Part shown: positions 16,998 to 26,395 of the stretch, in pieces | Layout of the letters: every line of letters starts with the position of its first letter | Position numbering within the stretch: the first letter of the stretch is position 1 | NCBI GenBank assembly: GCA_021372245.1 | Contig: JAJFUV010000088.1 | Location: 1-54,930 of the forward strand | Length of the DNA: 54,930 nt | DNA from: Terriglobales bacterium | GTDB lineage: Bacteria; Acidobacteriota; Terriglobia; Bryobacterales; Bryobacteraceae | Direction of reading: 5' to 3' | Made by a program: the position numbers and the translations under genes | The notes under the pieces: model-generated | Database searches by the model: none | What the model saw: the letters and a program-made list of their open reading frames with translations, nothing else | What the model was told of the DNA's origin: nothing

Positions 16998-18358
16998 AGA
17001 TCGGCAACCTCTCCCAAGGCGCTTGTCCAATGAGAGTCTGCATGGTGCTGCACGATCCGCAACCATTTGGCGGCCTGGAGGAGTATGCAGTTGCTCTTGC
17101 CCTCTGTTTGCAACAGAAGGGCCACAGTGTGAGCGTACTGTCGTCCACGTGGGTGCCGCCCGACAATCAGTACGTCCAACGTCTCCAGAGCGCCGGTATC
17201 CCGTGCATACAGGTGCCACGGTGGCTTTCCCGTCCTGCCTCGCACTGGCCCACCAAGATGCGCGTTTTGAGCGGCGCCTTAATGGCGCTGACACCACTCA
17301 CGTGCTGCCTGGCGGTCGTCCTGTGTCTCACTAGACGCACTTCCTGGAAGCAAGCTCGTGCGAGCGCCACGAATCGGCTGAGACAGTTCCTGCTTGCAAA
17401 GATAATCGCGCGCAACTATTACAGGTCGCTGTCCCTTGTGCTCCTTGAGTATTGGCGGCTGCGCTGGCGACCCGACATCATTCACGTTCACGGTTACACG
17501 ACCAGTCTGCTATTTGTCGTGCGATGGGCGCACGCAAGGCGGATCCCGGTTGTGTACGAGGAGCACGCAACTCCCGACTCAAAATACGATTGGTGGAGCG
17601 GGTTCCACAAGGTTATAAACGAAGCCACGACGGTCATCGCCGTTTCCCAGAAGAGTGCCGAAGGGCTGCGCACCGTGTGCGGCGTAACTCGGCCGGTGGC
17701 CGTTGTGAATGGGCCCTTAACGGACCCGTGCAGTGCGGTGCCGCCAAGTGAGAAAAGGGGGGACAATGAACACACGGGTCTCGTAGTGACGACGATCGCC
17801 AGGTTGATTGAAGTAAAAGGACTTAACCATCTACTCGATGCGATCGTTGAGATCACGGCAGAGCATCCAACGACTCTATTTAGGATTCATGGAGGCGGCC
17901 CCCTGCTAGAAGAGCTGTTGGCTTATTCGCACCAACGTGGTTTGAACGGGGCAGAGATTTTTGTTGGTCCATTCCACAGTCGCGACGAGTTGGACCGCAT
18001 TATGGGCGCGACGGACGTGTTCGTCCTGCCTTCGCTCCTCGAGGGGCAGCCTTTGGCGCTAGTGGAGGCTATGGCGTACGGCCGGCCGATAGTGGCGACC
18101 GCGGTAGGCGGCGTGCCCGAGTTGATTCAAGACGGGATCAACGGTTTGCTGTGTCGTCCCGCAGACAGCAAATGCTTGGCATCGTGCATCTCAAGGCTAC
18201 TTGGGGACCAAGCGTTGCGCGGCCGGCTCGGCAGAGCGGCCCGTCAGTCCTTTGAAGAGGGTCCGTTTTCTCCAGATGCGGTCTGTACCGCCATCACGTC
18301 GATATACCGTGATTCGCTGGAGAACCGCCCTTTGTCCGTTGCTGCAGAAGTAACCTAG
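16994..18358 (+). CDS. GT4-family glycosyltransferase
   Basis: About 454 residues. The N-terminal half has RVCMVLHDPQPFGGLEEYAV, a glycine-rich acceptor loop, and DIIHVHGYTTSLLFVV. The donor domain shows TTIARLIEVKGLNHLLDAI, FRIHGGGPLLEELLAY and the GT4 EX7E block in PSLLEGQPLALVEAMAYGRP. The start is taken at the ATG of the ATGA overlap (16994); an ATG at 17030 (MRVCMVLHD) is an equally family-like alternative. The long upstream ORF extension lies inside the previous gene and is not real. A hydrophobic patch near residues 95-115 may make it membrane associated. Confidence 0.9.
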   Translation: MKIGNLSQGACPMRVCMVLHDPQPFGGLEEYAVALALCLQQKGHSVSVLSSTWVPPDNQYVQRLQSAGIPCIQVPRWLSRPASHWPTKMRVLSGALMALTPLTCCLAVVLCLTRRTSWKQARASATNRLRQFLLAKIIARNYYRSLSLVLLEYWRLRWRPDIIHVHGYTTSLLFVVRWAHARRIPVVYEEHATPDSKYDWWSGFHKVINEATTVIAVSQKSAEGLRTVCGVTRPVAVVNGPLTDPCSAVPPSEKRGDNEHTGLVVTTIARLIEVKGLNHLLDAIVEITAEHPTTLFRIHGGGPLLEELLAYSHQRGLNGAEIFVGPFHSRDELDRIMGATDVFVLPSLLEGQPLALVEAMAYGRPIVATAVGGVPELIQDGINGLLCRPADSKCLASCISRLLGDQALRGRLGRAARQSFEEGPFSPDAVCTAITSIYRDSLENRPLSVAAEVT

Positions 18359-18406
18359 AGTCAAGCCCAGAAGATTGTAGCTGCAGAGTATAGGGGCGCT
18401 GACAGT

Positions 18407-19708
18407 GTGGAGCAACTCTTGAAGATCGTCATATCATTACCTGACTTGCAGCAGATGCTAATGGTGAAACGCGGCGCCATTGCTGACGCCACTTATATCA
18501 TCCAGAACTACATTGCACAGGGCCTGGAAGCCAACGCCCACAGTATTATGTTCTTTGGGCCGTTTCCTCCACTGCCGGCTGTCTTCACCCGAGATCTCGA
18601 GGCTCCCATAGCGGCAACGCGAACCTGGAGCGGCACGGCCGGCTTCAACGCTACAGGCGCCATGTTCTGGCGTTGCCAGCGTGCCCTGGGCGTACCATAC
18701 CTCAACGTGTTTGCCAACCTTCGCCTTCTCGACGCAGCCTTGCGGTGCTTTCCTGGCTGTGACTTGGTTTATGAACGGAACGGCCTGTACAGGAACGGTG
18801 CCGCGAGAGCGTGCAAACGTCTGGGTATTCCGTACATGCTGTACTGCGAGGCCGACGACATTTTCGAGCACGACGTGATGGCCAAGCCGATCAAGGGGCT
18901 CCTAAGGCGGCGTGCAAGGCAGACTGCGGAATACAATTTGACGGCTGCAGACTGTGTGGTGTGCGTATCGGAGCAGCTTCGAAGGCACCTGACACGTGAG
19001 TGGGGTGTGCCCGCCGACCGTGTCGTTGTGCTACCCAATGCAGCAGACACAAATGTGTTTAAACCAGACCTTGACCTGAGGGATCGGGTCCGAAGGGCAC
19101 TTGGCATTGGCGACAGTCCGCTGATTGTCTTTGTGGGGAGTTTTTACGTCTGGCATGACATTGCAACACTGTTAGGGGCGTTCGCTGATGTGTTGAGAGT
19201 TCATCCGGATGCCCGGTTGTTGCTGGTCGGAGATGGGGCACAACGAGCTACGATGATGGATCAGGCGGACACCCGTGGGATCGCCAAGGCCGTTATGTTC
19301 AAAGGCATGGTGGCGCATACCGAGGTGCCTGGCTTTCTGGCGGCGGCGGATGTTGCTGTCGTACCCTACCCTGTTCTGGAGCAAGATGTCTGGCTATCTC
19401 CACTGAAACTGTTTGAATGCATGGCAAGCGGCGCTGCAATTGTTGCGACAGGGGTCGGACAAATAGCAGAGATAATAACTGACGGTGAGACAGGCCTACT
19501 TGTTCCACCTGGCGATAGTGCATCAATGGGCAGGGCCCTGATAAAGCTGGTGGCGGATGAATCGCTGCGCTCACACTGCGCGCAGATGGCGCGAAGGAGG
19601 GCTGTGGAAAGGCACTCATGGGATCAGTACTGCACTCGGCTGGAGCAAATAATGTTGGATGTGGCGGCAAGAAAGTTTCCACGAAGCATGGGTGCCGATG
19701 TGAATTAG
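18407..19708 (+). CDS. GT4-family glycosyltransferase
   Basis: 433 residues from a GTG start. The donor domain is clear: LIVFVGSFYVWHDIATLLGA, ARLLLVGDGAQRATM, and the EX7E-like block VVPYPVLEQDVWLSPLKLFE with ECMASGAAIVATGVGQIAEI. The middle contains CDLVYERNGLYRNGAARACK, a stretch common in GT4 enzymes of exopolysaccharide loci. The N-terminal 20 residues are not glycosyltransferase-like, so a later start is possible. It is followed by a 183-base gap in which no gene is seen, the first clear break after 7595. Confidence 0.87.
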   Translation: MEQLLKIVISLPDLQQMLMVKRGAIADATYIIQNYIAQGLEANAHSIMFFGPFPPLPAVFTRDLEAPIAATRTWSGTAGFNATGAMFWRCQRALGVPYLNVFANLRLLDAALRCFPGCDLVYERNGLYRNGAARACKRLGIPYMLYCEADDIFEHDVMAKPIKGLLRRRARQTAEYNLTAADCVVCVSEQLRRHLTREWGVPADRVVVLPNAADTNVFKPDLDLRDRVRRALGIGDSPLIVFVGSFYVWHDIATLLGAFADVLRVHPDARLLLVGDGAQRATMMDQADTRGIAKAVMFKGMVAHTEVPGFLAAADVAVVPYPVLEQDVWLSPLKLFECMASGAAIVATGVGQIAEIITDGETGLLVPPGDSASMGRALIKLVADESLRSHCAQMARRRAVERHSWDQYCTRLEQIMLDVAARKFPRSMGADVN

Positions 19709-19891
19709 GCCCTTCCAAAGGTTCTATGGGCGATGGTCAGCAGGTCTGAGATGGAAGAGGTCCTATGCGGGCTGTTCGTGAGACAAAAATGAGCGGCGCG
19801 GTTGTATGTCGGGAAGTTATGGTGTGGCGGCCCGGACTACGGGGTTTAGGCTTTGGATCTCAGAGTTGAGGGTTAAGACGGCCTAACTCAC

Positions 19892-21073
19892 ATGAGAATC
19901 CTCTTCTTGTCGCGTTGGTATCCTTTTCCGCCTGACAACGGTTCCAAGATCCGCGTATACAATTTGCTGCGAGGGCTTTCGGAGCGGCATGCGGTTACAC
20001 TTATCAGTTTCATCAATTCGGGTGCTGAGTTGGCCGGTGTCTCTCTGCCGGACCTCGCGCTGGATGACGTTAAGGTTTGCGAATACCGTGAATTCCGCCC
20101 TAACAGCAGACAAGCTCTCCTGGGATATCTGAGCAGAACTCCGCGATATCTCATTGACACCTACCAGCCTGCGATGGCCGCGCTCATCCGGGAGACATGC
20201 CGGAACAGCCCGCACGATCTAGTGATTGCCTCACAGACTTCCATGGCGGCGTACCAATACTCATTCTCGGGCGTTCCCGCCATTTTCGACGAAGTGGAAT
20301 TGGGCCTGTTCAGGCCTAACGGTGGCGACGATTTGAACAGATGCTGCGCAGTGCGTCAGCGCTTCACGTGGGAGAAACATCGCCGGTACATCGCACGGAT
20401 CGTTGAGAAGTTTCGTGCTTGCACTGTTGTTTCCGAGCGGGAACGTGACCTCGTGGTAGAAATCGCCCCAGGCTACCGTCCGGTTCACGTCATCCCGAAC
20501 TGCATTGATGTCGATGCCCACGATGGGGCAGCGACCAAGCGCGTCCCGGGCGCTCTCGTTTTCACCGGCCCCCTGTCATATCAACCCAACCACTTCGCCA
20601 TGGGATGGTTTCTCAACGACATCTACCCTTCGATCCAGGTCGAGGTGTCTGGCGTAACACTCACGATCACTGGGGATCCTGGTTCGCAGCCTGTGCTGAC
20701 CGCCCCCGGCGTTACGTATGCCGGCGTTGTCCCCGACATCCGTCAAGTGATCGGCTCTTCTTCGGTTAGCGTGGTGCCGTTACGCAGCGGCGGCGGGACC
20801 AGGCTGAAGATCCTCGAGTCACTCGCGCTCCGGACGCCTGTCGTGACTACGTCAAAGGGAGCCGAGGGTCTGGATGTGCGAACCGGTGAACACCTTCTGA
20901 TCGCAGACACTCCTGGCGAATTTGCGCGATCGGTGGTCAAGCTGCTTCGTGATCCTGAACACGCCCGCGCTCTTGCCGAGAAAGGTTTCAAGCTGGTCCG
21001 CGAACGGTACAACTCTGACGTGGTTCTGCCCAAGTTCTTGCAGCTGGTTGACGAAGTTGCGCACCCTTCCTAA
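19892..21073 (+). CDS. GT4-family glycosyltransferase
   Basis: 393 residues, starting MRILFLSRWYPFPPDNGSKI, much like the gene at 617. The donor domain includes LVFTGPLSYQPNHFAMGWFL, VVPDIRQVIGSSSVSVVPLR and SGGGTRLKILESLALRTPVV. It resembles the GT4 proteins annotated as PEP-CTERM/EpsH-associated sugar transferases, but no exosortase or PEP-CTERM protein is visible. The stop is 10 bases before a glycosyltransferase remnant (21084-21179), and the next intact gene follows directly after it. Confidence 0.88.
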   Translation: MRILFLSRWYPFPPDNGSKIRVYNLLRGLSERHAVTLISFINSGAELAGVSLPDLALDDVKVCEYREFRPNSRQALLGYLSRTPRYLIDTYQPAMAALIRETCRNSPHDLVIASQTSMAAYQYSFSGVPAIFDEVELGLFRPNGGDDLNRCCAVRQRFTWEKHRRYIARIVEKFRACTVVSERERDLVVEIAPGYRPVHVIPNCIDVDAHDGAATKRVPGALVFTGPLSYQPNHFAMGWFLNDIYPSIQVEVSGVTLTITGDPGSQPVLTAPGVTYAGVVPDIRQVIGSSSVSVVPLRSGGGTRLKILESLALRTPVVTTSKGAEGLDVRTGEHLLIADTPGEFARSVVKLLRDPEHARALAEKGFKLVRERYNSDVVLPKFLQLVDEVAHPS

Positions 21074-21083
21074 CGTTGCTGTC

Positions 21084-21179
21084 ATGTTCTGTTCGGCCAT
21101 CATCCCGGCAATCAACCGCCCCGCGCTTTTTCGGGGAGTGAGAAGCATGCCGGACCACGTCCGGCCAAGGATTCAATGA
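21084..21179 (+). pseudogene. Remnant of a GT2 glycosyltransferase N-terminus
   Basis: A 31-codon open frame whose start, MFCSAIIPAINRPALFRGV, lines up with the first residues of the GT2 gene at 13104 (MICTTIIPTINRPTLERTV); about half of the first 26 residues are identical. Homology then stops and the frame ends at 21179. The stop overlaps the ATG of the next glycosyltransferase as ATGA (21176-21179). I read it as the truncated 5' end of a duplicated or ancestral GT2 gene. It may survive because its translation feeds ribosomes to the downstream start, which is an inference. Confidence 0.6.
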
Positions 21180-22381
21180 GGATCGGCATTGATGCCCGGT
21201 TCTTGACCCACCCGCAGTGCGGTGGATTCAAGACCTACACAGAGTGCCTGGTGGCTGCGCTCGCAAGCGTGGACGCCGAAAACAGGTACATCCTGTATGT
21301 TGATCGCCCGCCGGATGAGGATGCGGTCGTCCCAAGGGCTGAGAATTTCGAGGTGCGGATAGTGCCGGGTGCGCTACCCATGATCGGAATGCTGCTGAGG
21401 GAGCAGGTCCGCCTGCCTCGCCAGATTGCACGCGACCGTTTGGATCTGTTCCACTCGCCGGTACTCACGGCTCCACTGTGCGTTGACTGTCCATTGGTCC
21501 TCACCCTCTACGACATGATCTGGCGCTTCCCGGAAGTCTACAACGACCACCGTGCGCGGCCCCTCAGGCGCAGACTAATGGACGCGTACTATCGTGATAT
21601 CCCTCAGCGCGCGGCGCGGAAAGCTGCGATCATACTTGCCGTCTCGCTGGCCTCCAAATCCGACATCGTCAGGATTCTGGGAATTGCGGAGAAAAAGGTC
21701 ATTGTGACCCACGCGGCTGCCCGCGGGGTTTTCCAACCGTTGAGGGATCGCAAGCAACTCGAAGCCGTCAGAACGCGATTCGGCCTTCCGTCTGAGTTCA
21801 TAATGGGCATCTGCGCGGCCGATCCTAGAAAAAACATCGACACGCTGGTGAAGGCGTACGCCATGTTGCCCTCGGACCTCCGTAAACAGTTCCCGTTAGT
21901 CATCATGTGGGGACATGACCGGCTGACTGGCGGCTTGGCCAGGCGAATTGTCGAGTTGGGCATAGACGGTCAGGTGTTGTTCCGCCAGTTGGGTCCAAAG
22001 GCCGAAGAAATGGCGGTGCTCTATAACGCCGCCTCACTCTTCGTATTTCCATCTCTTTATGAAGGCTTCGGGCTGCCTCCGCTGGAGGCGATGGCCTGCG
22101 GCACTCCTGTTGTGGCTGCCAATAATTCCTCCATCCCCGAAGTTGTTGGAGACGCGGCCGTGCTCGTGGACGCGCGTGACGCACAGAACATGGCAAGCGG
22201 GATCGCGGAAGTGCTTGCCGATGAGACCCTCCGCTCCAAGCTGAGCACAAGGGGTCTAGCCCGGGCTGCTAACTTTTCCTGGGAGCGATGCGCCCGCGAG
22301 ACGGTTACAGCCTATGAAAGAATCTTCAATCCGGGTTTGAGTGCGGGGACAAAGGCGCGCCCCGACGCTCTTTCTCACTAA
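21176..22381 (+). CDS. GT4-family glycosyltransferase (mannosyltransferase-like)
   Basis: 401 residues with the [20 protein letters not shown] start typical of WbdA/WbaZ-like GT4 mannosyl- and related transferases. The middle has [20 protein letters not shown]. The donor domain has [20 protein letters not shown] and the EX7E block [20 protein letters not shown], then [16 protein letters not shown]. It starts inside an ATGA overlap with a short remnant ORF. The ABC exporter genes follow 29 bases after its stop. Confidence 0.92.
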   Translation: MRIGIDARFLTHPQCGGFKTYTECLVAALASVDAENRYILYVDRPPDEDAVVPRAENFEVRIVPGALPMIGMLLREQVRLPRQIARDRLDLFHSPVLTAPLCVDCPLVLTLYDMIWRFPEVYNDHRARPLRRRLMDAYYRDIPQRAARKAAIILAVSLASKSDIVRILGIAEKKVIVTHAAARGVFQPLRDRKQLEAVRTRFGLPSEFIMGICAADPRKNIDTLVKAYAMLPSDLRKQFPLVIMWGHDRLTGGLARRIVELGIDGQVLFRQLGPKAEEMAVLYNAASLFVFPSLYEGFGLPPLEAMACGTPVVAANNSSIPEVVGDAAVLVDARDAQNMASGIAEVLADETLRSKLSTRGLARAANFSWERCARETVTAYERIFNPGLSAGTKARPDALSH

Positions 22382-22410
22382 CACCAGTACAGAACACTCT
22401 AGACCTGAGT

Positions 22411-23196
22411 ATGAATCGAATGTCAGTCGACTTGTTAAGCGCTCGCTGGGATCTGCTCATCGCTTGGACATCGCGCACAATACGCGCTCGCTATCAACAG
22501 ACGGTCCTAGGGGTGTTGTGGGCCATCATACAACCCCTGGCCACCGTCGCTATCTTCAACCTAGTCTTCACCAGGTTTGTCCATGTGAACACAGACGGTG
22601 TCCCTTACATTCTGTTCTCCTTCGTGGCGGTCGTTCCATGGACTTTCTTCGCCTCCTCGCTCACGGATGGTTTGAACTCCATCACTGACAACATGAACCT
22701 CGTCGCCAAAGTGTACTTCCCGCGCGAGCTCCTGGCGGTCGCAGTGATATTGGCACGGCTCGTTGACTTCGCGATAGCTGCAGGTGCATTGGCCGTACTT
22801 ATGGTCTATCACCGGATACCGTTGTTCGGAAAGACCTGGCTGTACTTTCCCCTGATTGTAATGGTCCAGTTCGTACTCTCCTTGGGGCTCGGCCTGATTG
22901 GGTCGGCTCTCAACGTGTTCTACCGCGACATCAAGCACATGGCGGCGTTGGGACTTCAGATCTTGATCTACGCATCCCCCGTGATATATCCTGCTTCCGC
23001 AGTTCCTCAGCAACTGCGGCAAGTCTATTTCCTCAATCCCATGGCTGGAGTGCTGGAGTCCTACCGTGCAGTCCTTTTGCACGGAGGCGCCCCTGATCCG
23101 CACTTGTTATGGTCTGGGCTCTCCGCATTCGCTGTTTTGCTATTTGGGTACTTCTTCTTTAAGCGTCTCGAGCCCGAGTTCGCGGACGTCGGATAG
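22411..23196 (+). CDS. wzm: Polysaccharide ABC exporter, permease subunit (Wzm)
   Basis: 261 residues with about six membrane helices. The N-terminal RTIRARYQQTVLGVLWAIIQ is the diagnostic ABC2-type O-antigen/capsule permease motif. NLVAKVYFPRELLAVAVIL and LNVFYRDIKHMAALGLQILI match the inner part of Wzm/TagG permeases. It exports lipid-linked glycan across the cytoplasmic membrane together with the ATPase encoded eight bases downstream. Full length. Confidence 0.94.
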   Translation: MNRMSVDLLSARWDLLIAWTSRTIRARYQQTVLGVLWAIIQPLATVAIFNLVFTRFVHVNTDGVPYILFSFVAVVPWTFFASSLTDGLNSITDNMNLVAKVYFPRELLAVAVILARLVDFAIAAGALAVLMVYHRIPLFGKTWLYFPLIVMVQFVLSLGLGLIGSALNVFYRDIKHMAALGLQILIYASPVIYPASAVPQQLRQVYFLNPMAGVLESYRAVLLHGGAPDPHLLWSGLSAFAVLLFGYFFFKRLEPEFADVG

Positions 23197-23204
23197 GATC
23201 TGCC

Positions 23205-24446
23205 TTGTGTCATTCAATCGAAGTTAGCGGCATTTCAAAACGTTATCGGGTAGGGCGCGGGCTTCCGAGTCTTAGGACGGCGTTGTGCACCCGCACAATC
23301 GGAAAGAGCCTCAAGCACCAAGAAAGTGAATATCATTGGGCACTAAGGGACATCAACTTCAGGCTTAGACCGGGAGAGGCGTTGGGTGTCATCGGTCCGA
23401 ATGGAGCAGGAAAGACGACTCTCCTGAAGATCCTGTCCCGCGTTACGCGTCCGACCAGCGGACGGATCCATGTAGCGGGACGACTTGCGGCCCTGATTGA
23501 ACTGGGAGCAGGCTTCCACCCCGATCTGACCGGCCGGGAGAATATCTTCCTGAATGGAGCAATTCTGGGGATGACGAGGTCGCAGACTAAGGCCAAGTTG
23601 GATCGCATCACGGATTTTGCCGGCATAGGTAAGTACCTGGACACTCCCGTGAAGCGCTATTCCTCGGGCATGTACGCACGTTTGGGATTCGCCATCGCGG
23701 CCCATCTGGATCCTGAGATACTACTCGTCGATGAAGTCCTCGCGGTAGGTGATTATGCGTTCCAGATGAAGTGCTACGCACGGATGGATGAGCTTCGTGC
23801 GAATGGAACCACACTGATTTTTGTTTCACACAATCTGGAGGCGGTTCGGCGAGTGTGTGGCCAAGGGCTGGTGATCTATCGCGGCCGGAGCATCTATCAG
23901 GGACCCGCCGCGAATGCCGTGGCGGCGTACTCAGACGCCGTACGCAGCGCCGCTCGCGAAATGCCGGCGGCCGTGCCGGTGGACGGCGGTCTCTCCAGCC
24001 GGATTCTGACCTTCGATGCAGAATTGGAGAGCGTATCTCTCTTGGATGCAGACGGGCGTTCCGTGTCATCGGTCGAGTCGGGCTCGGACGCTTCTGTCTT
24101 GATCAATGTCGTTTTCAACAAGGATACATTACAACCCATATTCGCCTTCACCATCCGAACGCTTGATGGCATCTTGGTCTACAACACCACGACGTGCTGG
24201 ATGAACATTCAAACGCAAGACTTTCGTGCGGGTGAGAGATGCTCGGTGGAGTTTAGGGTTAAGCTCCGCCTTCTCGGTGGTAATTACGAACTGGGTGTTG
24301 ATATAGCCGCATCCGACCTGTCTCATTTTTACGACCGGACGGAGTGCTCCCTCAACTTTGTCGTAACAGATTCCGACCGTGCCAAAGGTTTGGCCGATCT
24401 TGAATCTACTGTCTCAATCTGCTCTACGCCAGTTGTGCACCGATGA
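23205..24446 (+). CDS. wzt: Polysaccharide ABC exporter, ATPase with C-terminal glycan-recognition domain (Wzt)
   Basis: 413 residues from a TTG start. Walker A is GPNGAGKTT (about 64-72), the signature is YSSGMYARL (about 150), Walker B is ILLVDEVLAVGD (about 171) and the H-loop is FVSHN. From about residue 260 a separate beta-rich region (AFTIRTLDGILVYNTTT, GGNYELGVDIA) matches the Wzt C-terminal domain that binds the chain end of a finished O-antigen in systems with a terminal modification. This suggests that export here depends on a specific end group. Downstream, a GT4 gene overlaps by ATGA (24443). A methyltransferase at 25519 is a candidate for the cap. Confidence 0.94.
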   Translation: MCHSIEVSGISKRYRVGRGLPSLRTALCTRTIGKSLKHQESEYHWALRDINFRLRPGEALGVIGPNGAGKTTLLKILSRVTRPTSGRIHVAGRLAALIELGAGFHPDLTGRENIFLNGAILGMTRSQTKAKLDRITDFAGIGKYLDTPVKRYSSGMYARLGFAIAAHLDPEILLVDEVLAVGDYAFQMKCYARMDELRANGTTLIFVSHNLEAVRRVCGQGLVIYRGRSIYQGPAANAVAAYSDAVRSAAREMPAAVPVDGGLSSRILTFDAELESVSLLDADGRSVSSVESGSDASVLINVVFNKDTLQPIFAFTIRTLDGILVYNTTTCWMNIQTQDFRAGERCSVEFRVKLRLLGGNYELGVDIAASDLSHFYDRTECSLNFVVTDSDRAKGLADLESTVSICSTPVVHR

Positions 24447-25486
24447 ACGGTGAAGCCACGAAGGTGTTTCTATTATCCCGGCGTTGGAGCCACCACGCCG
24501 CACACTCCGGGTATGATTTGCTGGCTCGTCATTTGGGACAACCTCTCACAGGCAATTCCAGGTTCGCAGCCGTCCCACCGGAACGCATTCTCTGGCATCT
24601 GAATCGCGGCATGGCGGGGTATGACGGGGAAGCATTATCTCTGGAACTGCAGGCCGTGAGACACATGGCAACTCACCGGGCGTGTATGTACCACTTCTTG
24701 TACGCCGACGATTCGTACAATCTCTTAGGGTATCTGAACGGCTGGCGGGCGCACAGACTGGTCGGCACTTATCACCACCCCCCATTCAAACTGGCAACAT
24801 ACATAACGGCCAAGGAGATACTGAAACAGCTTTCGGGCGTGATTGTGGTCGGGTCGAATCAGCGTTCCTTCTTTCTGCGGCACCTGCCGCCAGAGCGGAT
24901 TGCTTGCATCCCTCATGCAGTGGACACTTCGTACTTTATTCCTCCGGCGGATTTCGAGGAGCGCGAAAGCAGACTCTGCCTGTTCGTTGGTCATCATCTG
25001 CGTGACTTCCGTACATTGAAGATGATTATCGACGACGCGCGGGTAAGTGCTCCGCACTTGAAATTCGCCGTCGTTCTTCACGAGGAAGGAGCTTCGCACT
25101 TCGCGCATGTTGAGGGGCATTTCACAGCCTACGTTGGTATCAGCGACAGTGATCTGCTTGGTCTATATCAGCGTGCCACGGTCATGATCCAACCGTTGGT
25201 TGACACAACAGCAAATACGGCAGTACTCGAGGCCATGTCGAGCGGGTTGCCGCTGGTAATCACCGACATTGGAGCCGTGCACGACTATGCGGATGAACGA
25301 TCGGCACGTTTTGTGCCGCCCTTCCGCCCACAGCAGATGCTGGAACAAGTCCTTGATTTGATTTCCGACAGCAATAGCAGACGACGAATGAGTGCAGCCG
25401 CCCGCAGTAGAGCGCTCGAGTTTGACTTTTGTCCCGTTAGCCAACGGATTCGCGAGTTCTACTTGTCGCTGCGAAACATCACCTGA
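24443..25486 (+). CDS. GT4-like glycosyltransferase
   Basis: 347 residues. The N-terminal half is unusual (LLSRRWSHHAAHSGYDLLAR) but the donor domain is a recognisable GT-B one: IACIPHAVDTSYFIPP, LCLFVGHHLRDFRTLKMIID, MIQPLVDTTANTAVLEAMSS, GLPLVITDIGAVHDYADE. It overlaps wzt by ATGA, so it is tied to the exporter genes. The role may be late or terminal sugar addition, inferred only from position. A methyltransferase-like gene follows 32 bases later. Confidence 0.82.
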   Translation: MNGEATKVFLLSRRWSHHAAHSGYDLLARHLGQPLTGNSRFAAVPPERILWHLNRGMAGYDGEALSLELQAVRHMATHRACMYHFLYADDSYNLLGYLNGWRAHRLVGTYHHPPFKLATYITAKEILKQLSGVIVVGSNQRSFFLRHLPPERIACIPHAVDTSYFIPPADFEERESRLCLFVGHHLRDFRTLKMIIDDARVSAPHLKFAVVLHEEGASHFAHVEGHFTAYVGISDSDLLGLYQRATVMIQPLVDTTANTAVLEAMSSGLPLVITDIGAVHDYADERSARFVPPFRPQQMLEQVLDLISDSNSRRRMSAAARSRALEFDFCPVSQRIREFYLSLRNIT

Positions 25487-25518
25487 TGACGCATGCCGAT
25501 CGTGGAGCGAGGTGATAT

Positions 25519-26214
25519 GTGTCGTTGAAGCACGCACTGTATCAGGTTCTGGTTCCCCGGTTCGTCAAGGACCGCCTCTTTCGCATGCATCTACGTGAGA
25601 TTCGAGACGGGGATCTTCGGCGTCGCACGGCTTTGGACGTGCACGTTCCAAAAGTCTCGTTGAGTCCTAGTTATGTCCGTAACCTTCGGATCGTCATTGA
25701 CCGTATTGCCTTGCTCGCTGAGATGCCGCGCGAAGCCGTCGTCGCGATTGTCGGCATGAAAGATGCGGAAATGATTCGCCGGTTGATGCATATCAGCAGA
25801 CCACGAGAAGTGCGCCTGGTCGGCCTATGGTCCGGCGACATCACCCGCGATGCGCTGAGCCATATGTTCGGTGATGAGATCGAGAACGGCTCTCTTGTGA
25901 TTCATGAGGAGGACACGCGGGGGGCGGCTGTGCGCTTTCCGGATGGATATTTTGATTGGGTTTACTTAAATGAACGTTTCTCGTATGGCGAAACATCCGC
26001 GCTCCTTGAGATGTGGCGCACAAAGGTGAACAACAAGGGATTCATCGCGGGCTCCCATTACGGAACCGGGTCCTGGGTGACCAACGAGCGTTACGGAGTA
26101 GTGGAAGCGGTGAATCATTTCTGCAAGGCTCACCAATGGGAAATGGCCTTGCTTACCCACGAACAGGACCGTCTGCTCGACTACGCCATTAGGGGCATGA
26201 ATCACTCTCTCTAG
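25519..26214 (+). CDS. Class I SAM-dependent methyltransferase-like protein
   Basis: 231 residues from a GTG start. The second half has the Methyltransf_24-type pattern: FDWVYLNERFSYGETSALLE, then a KVNNKGFIAGSHYGTGSW block and GVVEAVNHFCKAHQWEM near the C-terminus. In most relatives the first block reads D-G-D/N-H before the Tyr; here it reads N-E-R-F, so a usual active-site stretch is changed. The first half, VVAIVGMKDAEMIRRLM, lacks an obvious GxGxG loop. It could methylate a glycan end, matching the Wzt recognition domain upstream, or be a diverged non-catalytic relative. Confidence 0.6.
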   Translation: MSLKHALYQVLVPRFVKDRLFRMHLREIRDGDLRRRTALDVHVPKVSLSPSYVRNLRIVIDRIALLAEMPREAVVAIVGMKDAEMIRRLMHISRPREVRLVGLWSGDITRDALSHMFGDEIENGSLVIHEEDTRGAAVRFPDGYFDWVYLNERFSYGETSALLEMWRTKVNNKGFIAGSHYGTGSWVTNERYGVVEAVNHFCKAHQWEMALLTHEQDRLLDYAIRGMNHSL

Positions 26215-26395
26215 TCTCGTCCTGGGTGTGAGCTGTGAGCCCGCGTCCCCGGCGGACGGGTGTAGACCGCATGAGCAAGGGACTCGATCCTCCCGCGTTG
26301 TGAACGGCAGGGAAAGCCTGGGTTATGTTTTCTGGATTCTATCTGTTCAATAAGAGCCGGTGGCTATTGTTGACAGCATCGGAGGCATGTTCGGC

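Noticed and set aside
26370..26375. Perfect TTGACA hexamer before the GHMP kinase gene
   Set aside because: A matching -10 would fall on the start codon, so it cannot be that gene's promoter in the usual geometry.
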